Positions 38,790 to 47,488 of a DNA stretch of 64,000 nt are shown in pieces (position 1 is the first letter of the stretch; each line of letters starts with the position of its first letter). Under the pieces are notes generated by a model. It saw only the letters and a program-made list of their open reading frames with translations, was not told the DNA's origin and did not search any database. A program made the position numbers and the translations under genes. The stretch comes from Helicobacter pylori (lineage in GTDB: Bacteria > Campylobacterota > Campylobacteria > Campylobacterales > Helicobacteraceae), in contig NZ_CP011487.1 in NCBI RefSeq assembly GCF_001653475.1, forward strand, positions 1,364,001 to 1,428,000, given 5' to 3'.

Positions 38790-38805
38790 CTTTTCTATAG
38801 AAAAG
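38790..38805. other. perfect 16-bp palindrome CTTTTCTATAGAAAAG
   Basis: Self-complementary sequence in the hsdS-thyX gap, after a CCCTTAA/TTAAGGG stem (about 38750-38771) that may end hsdS transcripts. It could be a protein site or a second hairpin. Confidence 0.4.
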
Positions 38806-38838
38806 ACTGCTTTAAACCCCTTAAAAGAGATTCTAATG

Positions 38839-38987
38839 TATAATACAAGAGTTTTTATCATGTTTTCTTTTCCATGATAAACCCTTTTAACCGGATTTGC
38901 CCCATATCGCAACTATGGGGGCGTAAGATATTTATAATAAACCCCCTTAAAACTTCATCCAATCAAACGCTAAAACAAGGCGTTTTT
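38839..38987 (+). ncRNA. degenerate paralogue of the 58.3-kb small-peptide RNA element
   Basis: TATAAT (38839-38844) precedes a hairpin TTTATCATG - 10 nt - CATGATAAA (38854-38881), a second stem CCCCATA/TATGGGG (38900-38920), and an AAACGC...GCGTTTTT end (38965-38987). Order, spacing and much sequence match 58301-58398. Here the peptide frame from ATG 38860 stops after five codons. A shifted frame reads NPFNRICPISQLWGRK, comparable to NPLKVIYPLILVEKTRG of the other copy. It fills most of the 324-bp gap between hsdS and thyX. Confidence 0.5.
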
Positions 38988-39031
38988 AAAACATTAAAGA
39001 ATTAGCGTTATTGAAGCGGTATTTTTTAAAA

Positions 39032-39658
39032 CTAGTGCTTCAAACAATCTTCAAACAAATATTGATGCTCGCAAGGTAAAGCGTCAAATAAGGCTTTGGC
39101 TAAATCTTGCATTTCTTTTAAGGCTTTATTACTGCTTCTTAAAGTCAATAAATTTTGCAAGCTCCTAGCGTTAATGCTATACGCTAAATGCGTTTTATAG
39201 CTCTCCGGCATGGCGTATTTGGCTAAATCGTTTTTAATGTTATGCTCGCTCAATAAAACCCTGAGATTTTCTAAAGCTAAAACGCTCATTGCATTCACTT
39301 TTTCATTATCCACAAACACTAAAAACTCTTTGGCTCTCGCTAAATTCGTTTCATTAAGAGGTAAAAAGCTCTCCACTTCTTTCAACTCCCTTAAAGTGTA
39401 GCGGCTTGATTTCACGCTCAAGCTCGCTATTCTGTGCCGGCTCAATTCTTGCAACGCTCCCCTGCTCAAACCCTTGATTTCAAAATTGTAATAAAGATGC
39501 TCTAAAGTGGAAGAATGCCTAAAAATATTCCCCACCCTGTGGATCAACTCCTTATCTTTAGAGCCTCCATCATCGCTGTATTCAAAACTCTGCCAGCAAG
39601 TGCGGATCGCTTGGCTTGCAATGTCTAAAGGGGTGTAATGCTTACAAATCACTTCCAT
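39032..39658 (-). CDS. thyX: flavin-dependent thymidylate synthase
   Basis: 208 aa. Makes dTMP from dUMP using FAD and methylene-tetrahydrofolate. The signature RHRX7S is present: SRHRIASLSVKSSRY (Arg74-His75-Arg76 ... Ser84). Stands in for ThyA, which H. pylori lacks; known for the species. Ends 22 bp before glmS on the same strand, probably one transcript. Confidence 0.96.
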   Translation of the reverse strand: MEVICKHYTPLDIASQAIRTCWQSFEYSDDGGSKDKELIHRVGNIFRHSSTLEHLYYNFEIKGLSRGALQELSRHRIASLSVKSSRYTLRELKEVESFLPLNETNLARAKEFLVFVDNEKVNAMSVLALENLRVLLSEHNIKNDLAKYAMPESYKTHLAYSINARSLQNLLTLRSSNKALKEMQDLAKALFDALPCEHQYLFEDCLKH

Positions 39659-39680
39659 TATCTGACTCCTAATATCGCTT

Positions 39681-41474
39681 TTATTCCACGGTAACGCTTT
39701 TAGCTAAGTTTCTTGGGTGATCCACATCGTGATTTAAACGCATAGCGATTTCTAAGGCTAAAAGCTGCATCGCTAAATTCATGCGGAAAAATTCTTCCAT
39801 GTAACTTCCGCTCTCTTCTAACTGGATAAAATCATCAGCGATCTCTAAAATTTCAGAGCTTAACACGCAAATCGTAGAATCCCTAGCGCTCAATTCTTCA
39901 ATATTGCTTTTGGTTTTATCAAACAACAGGTGCTTAGACAATAGAGCAATGGTAAAAAGATTAGAATCCACTAACGCAATAGGGCCATGCTTCATCTCCG
40001 CGCTCGCATACCCCTCAGCGTGCAAGTAGCTGATTTCTTTAAGTTTCAACGATCCTTCTAAAGCGAGCGGGTAAAACACATCGCGCCCGATATAAAAAAA
40101 GCCATGCCCATGCAAGTAGCGTTTGGACAAGCGCTTGATTTTTTCATGCAATTTAGGCTCTACTTTCATCGCATTCACGCTATTTAGCATGTTTTTAGCT
40201 TGGATTTTTTCTTCTTCTTTAGAGATTGTCCCTAGCTGTTTGCCTATATACACGCTCAAAAGCCACAAAAGCATCACTTGCGAAGAAAACGCCTTAGTGG
40301 ATGCCACGCTCCTTTCTATCCCCGCTCTAATCAAAAGCGTGCGATCGCTAATGCGGCTCATCATGCTAAAGGGAGCGTTACACAAACTAATGGTTTTAAG
40401 CCCTTGGGCTTTGGCTAATTTTAAAGCCTCTAAAGTGTCAGCGGTTTCGCCACTTTGAGAAATCGCTATAAAAAGCTCGTTAGGGTTGCTTTTAAAATTG
40501 GCGTAGCGGTACTCGCTCGCTAAAATGGCCCTCGCTCTTATTTTGGTTAATCTTTCAAACAAATACACGCTCGCCAAACTCGCATGGTAACTGCTCCCAC
40601 AAGAACACAGCGTGATTTCACTCGCATTCTCTAAAAATTCAGGATCGATTTCGCAATACACATTCAAGGCTTCCAAACGCCCCTCTAAACACTCTAACAA
40701 ACTGCTATGCTGCTCATAAATCTCTTTTTCTAAATAATTCCTAAAATCCCCTTTAGAATAATCCTTATTCTCAAAAGCGTAATCTTTCATGTTTTCAATA
40801 TGTTTTAAATCTTTAAAATTTTCTAAAGAAATCTGCCCCACGCTGTTTTCTTCTAAAATGACAAATTGATCCACTTTAGGAGCTAACACGCTCAAACTTG
40901 ACGCAAAAAACACCCCCTCTTTGCCCTTACCCACGATTAAAGGCGAAGAAGATTTAGCGTAAAACAAGCTCTCTTTAGCCCTTTTATGGAGCATTAAAAT
41001 CGCATAACTCCCTTTTAAAAGGCTGATGCTTTTTTCAAAAGCTTTCAATAAATCGCTCTCGCTTTTAAGCGTTTCTTCTAATAAATGCGCAATGACTTCC
41101 GTGTCCGTTTGGCTTAAAAACGCATGCCCTTTGTTTTTTAATTCTTTTTTCAAGTCCGCGTAATTTTCAATGATGCCATTATGCACTAAGGCTAAATTTT
41201 CTGTGAAATGCGGGTGGGCGTTTACACTGCTTGGCTTGCCATGCGTGGCCCATCTGGTGTGAGCGATACTCACGCCAAAACCCAAAAACTCTTTATTTTT
41301 AAGCTCTAGTGTAAGGTTTTCTAATTTCCCTTGAGTTTTAAACACTTCCAAACGATCATTACTCAATACGGCTAAACCAGCGCTGTCATAGCCTCTGTAT
41401 TCTAATTCCTTTAAGCCCTCTAAAAGAATGGATTTTTTCTCGCTATCCCCTATATAACCTACAATCCCGCACAT
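39681..41474 (-). CDS. glmS: glucosamine-6-phosphate synthase (isomerizing)
   Basis: 597 aa. Makes glucosamine-6-P from fructose-6-P and glutamine, the entry to peptidoglycan and LPS sugars. Catalytic Cys2 (MCGIVGYIG), [11 protein letters not shown] glutaminase region, then two SIS domains with [23 protein letters not shown] and [12 protein letters not shown]-terminal [14 protein letters not shown] is family-typical. ATG directly abuts the stop of the upstream 79-aa gene (TAAATG). No glmS ribozyme is visible, as expected outside Firmicutes. Confidence 0.97.
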   Translation of the reverse strand: MCGIVGYIGDSEKKSILLEGLKELEYRGYDSAGLAVLSNDRLEVFKTQGKLENLTLELKNKEFLGFGVSIAHTRWATHGKPSSVNAHPHFTENLALVHNGIIENYADLKKELKNKGHAFLSQTDTEVIAHLLEETLKSESDLLKAFEKSISLLKGSYAILMLHKRAKESLFYAKSSSPLIVGKGKEGVFFASSLSVLAPKVDQFVILEENSVGQISLENFKDLKHIENMKDYAFENKDYSKGDFRNYLEKEIYEQHSSLLECLEGRLEALNVYCEIDPEFLENASEITLCSCGSSYHASLASVYLFERLTKIRARAILASEYRYANFKSNPNELFIAISQSGETADTLEALKLAKAQGLKTISLCNAPFSMMSRISDRTLLIRAGIERSVASTKAFSSQVMLLWLLSVYIGKQLGTISKEEEKIQAKNMLNSVNAMKVEPKLHEKIKRLSKRYLHGHGFFYIGRDVFYPLALEGSLKLKEISYLHAEGYASAEMKHGPIALVDSNLFTIALLSKHLLFDKTKSNIEELSARDSTICVLSSEILEIADDFIQLEESGSYMEEFFRMNLAMQLLALEIAMRLNHDVDHPRNLAKSVTVE

Positions 41475-41714
41475 TTAAAACACCAATAACCCTTTTTTGA
41501 TCTTATTTAAAGCGTTAATAAGCTCCTTCAATCGCTCCACTTCTTCGCTTAATTGCGTAAAAAACGCTTCATTCACGCCCTTTGGCATGTCCATGCTCCC
41601 TCTTTTAATTTCAATAAAATCCCCCAAACTCAAATTCGCTAATTTTAAAAGCATTTCAATTTCATTTTGCGAGTCTTCAATCTCCGCTAAAATCTTGCGT
41701 ATTTTTTCAAACAT
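41475..41714 (-). CDS. small conserved protein upstream of glmS (HP1531-like)
   Basis: 79 aa, mostly helix with heptad-like Leu/Ile (FEKIRKILAEIEDSQNEIEMLL), then LGDFIEIKRGSMDMPKGVNEAF and a second helix. Probably a small coiled-coil dimer. No signal, no known motif. Abuts glmS with zero spacing, so it is coupled to it. Confidence 0.8.
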   Translation of the reverse strand: MFEKIRKILAEIEDSQNEIEMLLKLANLSLGDFIEIKRGSMDMPKGVNEAFFTQLSEEVERLKELINALNKIKKGLLVF

Positions 41715-41760
41715 TCAACCGCCTTTAATTTCAGAATGTTCCATGATAGCTAAAGTATTC

Positions 41761-42342
41761 TTATAAGCTTTTGAGCGTGTCTTCTAAAATTTGTTTAACT
41801 TTGGCGTGGTTTTCTTTAAATTCCTTATGTGCGTTAAGCCCTGCATGATTACTCACGCAAAAAATCCCTTTAGCCTTCAAAGAAAACGCCCTAGCCACGC
41901 TTAAGACGCTAAAAAACTCCATGTTTTCTAATAAAACGCCCTTTTGAGCCATTTTTTTAGCAAACATTTCGCTGGTGTGGATATAGTTACTGCTATTCAC
42001 ACACACCCTTTTAAAAAGAGCTTCCTCTTTGGTTTCTATTTGAATGAAATTATCCAAAGGCGTGTAGCTGTTTAAATGGCTAAAACTCTCTTCAACTTGA
42101 TAGCCGCAAACGCTTTCAAACACGCCTAAAAGCTCAATTTCTGGGCTATAACTCCCCGCGCTCCCTATAAAAATAAGGCTTTCTGTATCAGGGTTTTTTA
42201 GGCACATTCTCGTTAAATTAATCGCACTCTCTATCAAACCCACACCAATAGGAATCGCTCCCTTTAAAGTTTCATTCCTTCCAGCGCAAAGCAGCATGAA
42301 AATCCTTTTTTTCGCATCCATTAGTTTATTATGAGTAAGCAT
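41761..42342 (-). CDS. punB: purine-nucleoside phosphorylase-like protein (HP1530)
   Basis: 193 aa from the ATG at 42340-42342, which has AAGGG ten bases upstream; the open frame goes on to a TTG at 42351. PNP/MTAP-like fold features: FIGSAGSYSPE (phosphate loop), LLENMEFFSVLSVARAF (ME motif for ribose) and FCVSNHAG (Asn in place of the usual purine-binding Asp or Asn). Short for the family (usual about 230-240 aa). A -10 TATAAT overlaps the start itself. Symbol follows common annotation; substrate not provable. Confidence 0.75.
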   Translation of the reverse strand: MLTHNKLMDAKKRIFMLLCAGRNETLKGAIPIGVGLIESAINLTRMCLKNPDTESLIFIGSAGSYSPEIELLGVFESVCGYQVEESFSHLNSYTPLDNFIQIETKEEALFKRVCVNSSNYIHTSEMFAKKMAQKGVLLENMEFFSVLSVARAFSLKAKGIFCVSNHAGLNAHKEFKENHAKVKQILEDTLKSL

Positions 42343-42383
42343 TATAGACAAACCCTTAAAAGAAACACCTTAATTTTAAGGCT

Positions 42384-42436
42384 TCATTCACATTTCATTC
42401 ACATGTTATTCCTTTTTCATTCACAACTTATTCACG
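42384..42436 (+). other. oriC1: DnaA-box cluster upstream of dnaA
   Basis: Three identical boxes TCATTCACA (42384-42392, 42395-42403, 42417-42425) and TTATTCACG (42428-42436), all the same orientation, sharing the TTCAC core of H. pylori DnaA boxes. They also cover the dnaA promoter, so DnaA may autoregulate. H. pylori has a bipartite oriC; this is its upstream half. Confidence 0.85.
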
Positions 42437-42437
42437 C

Positions 42438-42443
42438 TATAAT
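42438..42443 (+). promoter_or_regulatory. dnaA -10 box giving a leaderless mRNA
   Basis: TATAAT ends exactly 6 bp before the dnaA ATG (42450), so transcription should start at or next to the A of ATG. No ribosome site is present between them. Confidence 0.7.
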
Positions 42444-42449
42444 AACGCC

Positions 42450-43817
42450 ATGGATACCAACAACAATATTGAAAAAGAAATCTTGGCGCTAATCAAACAA
42501 AAAGTTAGCCCCATAGAGTATGAAAATTGCTTAAGCCAACTCAAATACAACCCTAATGCGAGCAAAAGCGACATTGCCTTTTTTTATGCCCCTAACATGC
42601 TCTTATGCAATTGGATTACGGCTAAACACGGCGCATTGCTTAAAGAAATTTTAAGCCAAAATAAAGTCGGCATGCATTTAGCCCATAGCGTGGATGTGCG
42701 TATTGAAGTAGCGCCCAAAATCCAAATTAACGCTCAACCTAATATCAATTACAAAGCGGTAAAAACGAGCGTCAAAAACTCTTACACTTTTGAAAATTTT
42801 GTCGTAGGATCATGCAATAACACCGTTTATGAAATCGCTAAAAAAGTCGCCCAAAGCGATACCCCCCCTTATAACCCGGTGCTTTTTTATGGCGGCACAG
42901 GGTTAGGCAAAACGCACATTTTAAACGCTATCGGTAACCATGCCCTAGAAAAGCATAAAAAAGTCGTGTTAGTCACTTCGGAAGATTTTTTGACAGACTT
43001 TTTAAAGCATTTAGACAACAAAACCATGGATTCTTTTAAAAAAAAATACCGCCATTGCGACTTTTTCTTGTTAGATGACGCTCAATTTTTGCAAGGAAAA
43101 CCCAAACTAGAAGAAGAATTTTTCCACACTTTTAACGAATTGCACGCTAACAGCAAACAAATCGTATTGATTTCAGACCGATCGCCTAAAAACATCGCCG
43201 GTTTAGAAGATCGCTTAAAATCGCGCTTTGAATGGGGGATAACCGCTAAAGTCATGCCCCCTGATTTAGAAACCAAACTTTCCATTGTCAAACAAAAATG
43301 CCAGCTCAATAAAATCACTTTGCCTGAAGAAGTGATGGAATACATCGCCCAACACATCAGCAACAATATCCGTCAAATGGAAGGCGCGATCATTAAAATC
43401 AGCGTGAATGCGAACTTAATGAACGCTCCCATTGATTTAAACCTCGCTAAAACCGTTTTAGAAGATTTGCAAAAAGATCATGCTGAAGGCTCAAGCTTAG
43501 AAAATATCTTGCTCGCGGTCGCGCAAAGCCTAAATCTCAAATCCAGTGAAATCAAAGTCTCTTCGCGCCAAAAAAATGTCGCTTTGGCGAGAAAATTAGT
43601 CGTGTATTTCGCTAGACTCTACACCCCTAACCCCACGCTCTCGCTCGCTCAATTTTTGGATTTAAAGGATCATTCAAGCATTTCTAAAATGTATTCTAGC
43701 GTTAAAAAAATGCTTGAAGAGGAAAAAAATCCCTTTGTCTTAAACCTTAGAGAAGAAATCAAAAACCGCCTGAACGAATTGAACGACAAAAAAACCGCTT
43801 TCAATTCAAGTGAATGA
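42450..43817 (+). CDS. dnaA: chromosomal replication initiator DnaA
   Basis: 455 aa. N-terminal domain I, AAA+ core with Walker A GGTGLGKT (148-155), Walker B FFLLDDAQFL, sensor region, arginine-finger segment DRLKSRFEWG, and C-terminal DNA-binding domain with LARKLVVYFARLYT and LKDHSSISKMYSSVKK (helix-turn-helix signature DHSS-). Flanked on both sides by DnaA boxes. Leaderless start as described. The stop region itself carries a DnaA box of oriC2. Confidence 0.98.
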   Translation: MDTNNNIEKEILALIKQKVSPIEYENCLSQLKYNPNASKSDIAFFYAPNMLLCNWITAKHGALLKEILSQNKVGMHLAHSVDVRIEVAPKIQINAQPNINYKAVKTSVKNSYTFENFVVGSCNNTVYEIAKKVAQSDTPPYNPVLFYGGTGLGKTHILNAIGNHALEKHKKVVLVTSEDFLTDFLKHLDNKTMDSFKKKYRHCDFFLLDDAQFLQGKPKLEEEFFHTFNELHANSKQIVLISDRSPKNIAGLEDRLKSRFEWGITAKVMPPDLETKLSIVKQKCQLNKITLPEEVMEYIAQHISNNIRQMEGAIIKISVNANLMNAPIDLNLAKTVLEDLQKDHAEGSSLENILLAVAQSLNLKSSEIKVSSRQKNVALARKLVVYFARLYTPNPTLSLAQFLDLKDHSSISKMYSSVKKMLEEEKNPFVLNLREEIKNRLNELNDKKTAFNSSE

Positions 43818-44009
43818 AAAAAGGCTTATCAAAAAGCGTTTCATTCACTTTTTTTCGAATCTCACAAACCCCCTAAAAACGCGCATCTTTAAAGCTTTTT
43901 AATTTTTCATTCCACCCATTCACGCCCCTACTACTGTTACTAATTATTATTAATCAAAGTGTTACCTATCTATAACTTATTTATAACTTTTAATAAACCT
44001 TTTTTAAGC
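43808..44009 (+). other. oriC2: downstream DnaA boxes and AT-rich unwinding region
   Basis: Inverted TCATTCACT boxes at 43808-43817 (minus) and 43841-43849 (plus), CCATTCACG at 43916-43924, then a 70-bp AT-rich tract (43939-44009, with TAATTATTATTAAT and repeated TATAACTT) that is the natural unwinding element. Position between dnaA and comH equals the mapped H. pylori oriC2. The rest of the gap shows nothing further. Confidence 0.85.
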
Positions 44010-44015
44010 TATAAT
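44010..44015 (+). promoter_or_regulatory. -10 box of comH
   Basis: TATAAT at the edge of the unwinding region, 21 bp before the comH start with AAGGA at 44026-44030. Its activity could be tied to origin opening. Confidence 0.55.
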
Positions 44016-44036
44016 CCAAAATAAAAAGGAATAAGC

Positions 44037-45485
44037 ATGAAAAAAACCCTCTGTCTGTCTTTCTTTCTGACTTTCTCTAACCCTCTTCAAGCCCTTGTGA
44101 TCGAGCTTTTAGAAGAAATCAAAACTTCGCCGCATAAAGGCACTTTTAAGGCTAAAGTCCTTGATTCTAAAGAACCAAGACAAGTTTTAGGCGTTTATAA
44201 TATCTCCCCACACAAAAAACTCACGCTCACTATCACCCATATATCCACTGCAATTGTCTATCAACCCATTGATGAAAAACTTTCTTTAGAAACGACCCTA
44301 AACCCTAACCGCCCTACTATTCCCAGAAACACTCAAATTGTTTTTTCTTCAAAAGAATTGAAAGAGTTGCACCCGCACCAAATGCCTTCTTTAAACACGC
44401 CCATACAAAAACCACAAAACAAGCCCAATTCATCGCAACAATCTCTTCAAAATTTTTCTTACCCAGAGTCCAAACTAGGCTCTAAAAACCTTAAAAGTAG
44501 CCTTTTACAGCCTTTAGCAACTCCTGGCAAAACAAGTCCCGCTAATGAAGTTAAAACGCCAACAAACGACACTAAACCCCCTTTAAAGCATTCTTCAGAA
44601 GATCAAGAAAACAACCTCTTTATAGCGCCACCCACTGAAAAAACGCTCCCTAACAACACCCCTAACGCTGATATTAACGAAAACAATGAAAATAGTGCAA
44701 ACAACGAGAATAGGGATAATGTGGAAAAACAAGCCGTTAGAGATCCTAATGTTAAAGAATTTGCATGCGGGAAGTGGGTCTATGATGATGAAAATTTACA
44801 AGCCTACCGCCCGAGCATTTTAAAACGCGTTGATGAAGACAAACAGACTGCGACAGACATTACCCCTTGCGATTACAGCAACGCTGAAAATAAAAGCGGT
44901 AAAATCACTACCCCCTACACTAAAATCTCTGTTCATAAAACAGAGCCTTTAGAAGAGCCGCAAACTTTTGAAGCTAAAAACCATTTTACCATTCTCCAAG
45001 CTAGAAGCTCTACAGAAAAATGCAAAAGGGCCAGAGCGCGAAAAGACGGCACGATTAGGCAATGCTATCTGATAGAAGAGCCTTTAAAACAAGCATGGGA
45101 AAGTGAGTATCAAATCACCACACAATTAGTGAAAGCTGTATATGAACGCCCCAAACAAGACGATCAAGTAGAGCCGACTTTTTATGAAACCAGCGAATTG
45201 TCTTATTCTTCCACACGAAAAAGCGAAATAACGCATAATGAATTGAATTTGAATGAAAAATTCATGGAATTTGTGGAAGTGTATGAGGGGCATTATTTAA
45301 ACGATATAGTCAAAGAAAGCAACGAATACAAAGAATGGGTTAAAAACCATGTGCGGTTTAAAGAAGGGGTGTGCATGGTTTTAGAAATAGAAGAGCAACC
45401 ACGAGCCAAAAGCACGCCTTTGAGTATTGAAAATTCTAAAGTTGTTTGTGTCAAAAAGGGGAATTATTTATTCAACGAAGTTTAA
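44037..45485 (+). CDS. comH: competence protein ComH
   Basis: 482 aa. Signal peptide 1-20 (MKKTLCLSFFLTF... QA), so it is exported. The central region (about 115-235) is low-complexity, rich in Pro, Asn, Ser and Thr (linker-like); the C-terminal half has regular Cys residues (FACGKWVYDD, ITPCDYSNA, KCKRARARKDGTIRQCYLIEEP, VCMVLEIEE) typical of a disulfide-stabilised periplasmic fold. Family knowledge: ComH is a periplasmic DNA-binding protein needed for natural transformation. Position right after dnaA matches HP1527. Confidence 0.9.
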   Translation: MKKTLCLSFFLTFSNPLQALVIELLEEIKTSPHKGTFKAKVLDSKEPRQVLGVYNISPHKKLTLTITHISTAIVYQPIDEKLSLETTLNPNRPTIPRNTQIVFSSKELKELHPHQMPSLNTPIQKPQNKPNSSQQSLQNFSYPESKLGSKNLKSSLLQPLATPGKTSPANEVKTPTNDTKPPLKHSSEDQENNLFIAPPTEKTLPNNTPNADINENNENSANNENRDNVEKQAVRDPNVKEFACGKWVYDDENLQAYRPSILKRVDEDKQTATDITPCDYSNAENKSGKITTPYTKISVHKTEPLEEPQTFEAKNHFTILQARSSTEKCKRARARKDGTIRQCYLIEEPLKQAWESEYQITTQLVKAVYERPKQDDQVEPTFYETSELSYSSTRKSEITHNELNLNEKFMEFVEVYEGHYLNDIVKESNEYKEWVKNHVRFKEGVCMVLEIEEQPRAKSTPLSIENSKVVCVKKGNYLFNEV

Positions 45486-45487
45486 AA

Positions 45488-45563
45488 TGGTGGCTTGAGG
45501 CGGAATCGAACCACCGACACGAAGATTTTCAGTCTTCTGCTCTACCGACTGAGCTATCAAGCC
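45488..45563 (-). tRNA. tRNA-Phe (anticodon GAA)
   Basis: Read on the minus strand: acceptor GGCTTGA pairing TCAAGCC, D-arm AGCTCAGTCGGTAGAGC, anticodon stem-loop AGACTGAAAATCT with GAA, T-arm GGTTCGATTCC, and encoded CCA end (45488-45490). Complete 76-nt cloverleaf. Stands alone between comH and the exonuclease gene. Confidence 0.97.
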
Positions 45564-45663
45564 AAGCAAAGAACAATTATTACATAAAAAAGGTAAAATA
45601 AAGCTTAATTTTTAAAAAACGACTAAAAAAATATGATTTACTCAAAATTAAACAAGGATTAAA

Positions 45664-46416
45664 ATGAAACTGGTTTCATGGAATGTGAATGGCTTAAGGG
45701 CTTGCATGAATAAGGGCTTTATGGATTTTTTCAATAGCGTTGATGCGGATATTTTTTGCATTCAAGAATCTAAAATGCAACAAGAACAAAACACCTTTGA
45801 ATTTAAAGGGTATTTTGATTTCTGGAATTGCGCAATTAAAAAGGGCTATTCTGGGGTGGTAACTTTCACTAAAAAAGAGCCTTTAAGCGTGAGCTATGGT
45901 ATCAATATAGAAGAACATGACCAAGAGGGGCGCGTGATCACTTGCGAATTTGAGTCGTTTTATTTAGTGAATGTTTATACCCCTAATTCCCAACAAGCCC
46001 TATTCAGGCTCAATTATCGCATGAGTTGGGAAGTGGAATTCAGAAAATTTTTAAAAGCTTTAGAGTTAAAAAAACCTGTCATTGTGTGCGGGGATTTGAA
46101 TGTGGCTCACAATGAAATTGATTTAGAAAACCCTAAAACAAACAGAAAAAATGCGGGCTTTAGCGATGAAGAGAGAGGGAAATTCAACGAGCTTTTGAAC
46201 GCCGGTTTTATTGACACTTTCCGTTATTTTTACCCTAACAAAGAAAAGGCTTACACCTGGTGGAGTTATATGCAACAAGCAAGAGATAAAAACATTGGTT
46301 GGCGCATTGATTATTTTTTATGCTCTAATCCTTTAAAAATGCGCTTAAAAGACGCTTTAATCTATAAAGATATTTTAGGGAGCGATCATTGCCCGGTAGG
46401 GTTGGAATTAGTTTAA
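45664..46416 (+). CDS. xth: exonuclease III / AP endonuclease
   Basis: 250 aa. Cuts abasic sites in base-excision repair. Catalytic set visible: SWNVNGLRA (Asn7), CIQESKMQ (Glu35), [12 protein letters not shown] (Asp/Asn near 151-153), and [11 protein letters not shown] (Asp-His at the end). AAGGA ribosome site. Overlaps the convergent barrel gene by 4 bp. Confidence 0.96.
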   Translation: MKLVSWNVNGLRACMNKGFMDFFNSVDADIFCIQESKMQQEQNTFEFKGYFDFWNCAIKKGYSGVVTFTKKEPLSVSYGINIEEHDQEGRVITCEFESFYLVNVYTPNSQQALFRLNYRMSWEVEFRKFLKALELKKPVIVCGDLNVAHNEIDLENPKTNRKNAGFSDEERGKFNELLNAGFIDTFRYFYPNKEKAYTWWSYMQQARDKNIGWRIDYFLCSNPLKMRLKDALIYKDILGSDHCPVGLELV

Positions 46417-47039
46417 AGATAGAAAGTGTGCGAAATAAAGACAGAAAAAAGCCTTACAAAAGGGGAGTCGTATTCAAAAGAAAAAGGCCATTTGACCCCT
46501 ACTTCAATGCTAGCGTCATGGTGGAATAGCACGGTTTGGAATTTAAACCCCACTAAACCCAACATCCTGAAATTTGAAGTTTTGAGCGAAAACCCTTGAA
46601 TGCTGCGCCAATCGTCAATGATGAAATTCGCACTGTGTTTGGAAATCGTCCATGTGTTTTCAGCAACTTGCATGCCGTAAAAAAGGGAAAAAACATACAA
46701 GGGGTTTTTATTGTATTCCACGATCAAATCCCCTCCAAAGCCATAAGTGAACATGTTCGCTTGAGCGCCCGTTCTTTTATTGAGTATGACATTCCCGTAA
46801 TCCATAAAAAAGTAATAGCGCGAATAAAACCAATAGTTAGTGGGGTTAATCTCCCAGCCTAAAGAAAAGCTCGCTCCTTCAATCGTGCGTTTAAGATCGT
46901 TGTATTTTTTCATGATCATTTTCCCTACCTGATATTGAGAAGCCACATAAAAACGGCTTTTGGCTTGCATAATGGTAGGGTTTAAAAAATAAACGCTTAA
47001 AAATAAGGGGGTTACTTTTTTAAGTCCTTTGAAAAACAT
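46413..47039 (-). CDS. outer-membrane beta-barrel protein, Hor-like
   Basis: 208 aa. N-terminal signal ([19 protein letters not shown]... IMQA, about 26 aa). Then alternating aromatic strands: [53 protein letters not shown], and a C-terminal [11 protein letters not shown]. The [20 protein letters not shown] segments parallel HorL's GGAVDVMVN/SSIEAGVKFPM, so it belongs to the same family. Ends in Leu rather than Phe. Co-directional with the next lipoprotein, 8 bp after its stop. Confidence 0.8.
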   Translation of the reverse strand: MFFKGLKKVTPLFLSVYFLNPTIMQAKSRFYVASQYQVGKMIMKKYNDLKRTIEGASFSLGWEINPTNYWFYSRYYFFMDYGNVILNKRTGAQANMFTYGFGGDLIVEYNKNPLYVFSLFYGMQVAENTWTISKHSANFIIDDWRSIQGFSLKTSNFRMLGLVGFKFQTVLFHHDASIEVGVKWPFSFEYDSPFVRLFSVFISHTFYL

Positions 47040-47047
47040 TTCAAACT

Positions 47048-47410
47048 TTAATAATTCCTGTTGAGTGGGGAGCTGAGATTGTCTTGGTGGTTAGTGGCTC
47101 GTTGCAAAACATTGTTCGTTCTTTTTTGCGAAGGATCAGCGTTTTCTTCATTGATTTCATCAATTTTATTTTCGTTATTGATCAGTTCATTCACTTCTTT
47201 GGTGACTTTTTCATCTTCTTCTTCATGCTCAATTTTTTTGACATCGTTATTAGCTTGATTATTTTGATTGTTTTGCGTCTTTTTAGTGGTTTGGGTTTGG
47301 TGGTTATTTTGGTGTGATTGAGACGATTTTTTAGGCTCGTCCTTGCACGCACTAAACAGGCTTAAAACAAAAGAGATAGCGATAAAATGAGTGATTTTAG
47401 ATTTCATCAA
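47048..47410 (-). CDS. small Asn/Gln-rich lipoprotein
   Basis: 120 aa. Lipobox LFSAC (Cys22) after a classic signal (MMKSKITHFIAISFVLSLFSAC). The mature part is low complexity: Gln/Asn/Thr/Lys repeats (NNHQTQTTKKTQNNQNNQ) then an acidic stretch (EHEEEDEKVTKEVNEL). Probably disordered and membrane-anchored. First gene of a two-gene unit with the barrel protein; a partner role at the outer membrane is possible but not shown. Confidence 0.85.
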   Translation of the reverse strand: MMKSKITHFIAISFVLSLFSACKDEPKKSSQSHQNNHQTQTTKKTQNNQNNQANNDVKKIEHEEEDEKVTKEVNELINNENKIDEINEENADPSQKRTNNVLQRATNHQDNLSSPLNRNY

Positions 47411-47488
47411 TTAAATTTCCTTAAGTCAATGTATAATTTGATTATCTTATCATAAAAATGATTAAGGATTGGCTAGGGTCAGAACAAA

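Noticed and set aside
40000-41474. Rightward frames inside glmS and other long genes
   Set aside because: Shadows of well-supported genes with no ribosome sites or family motifs.
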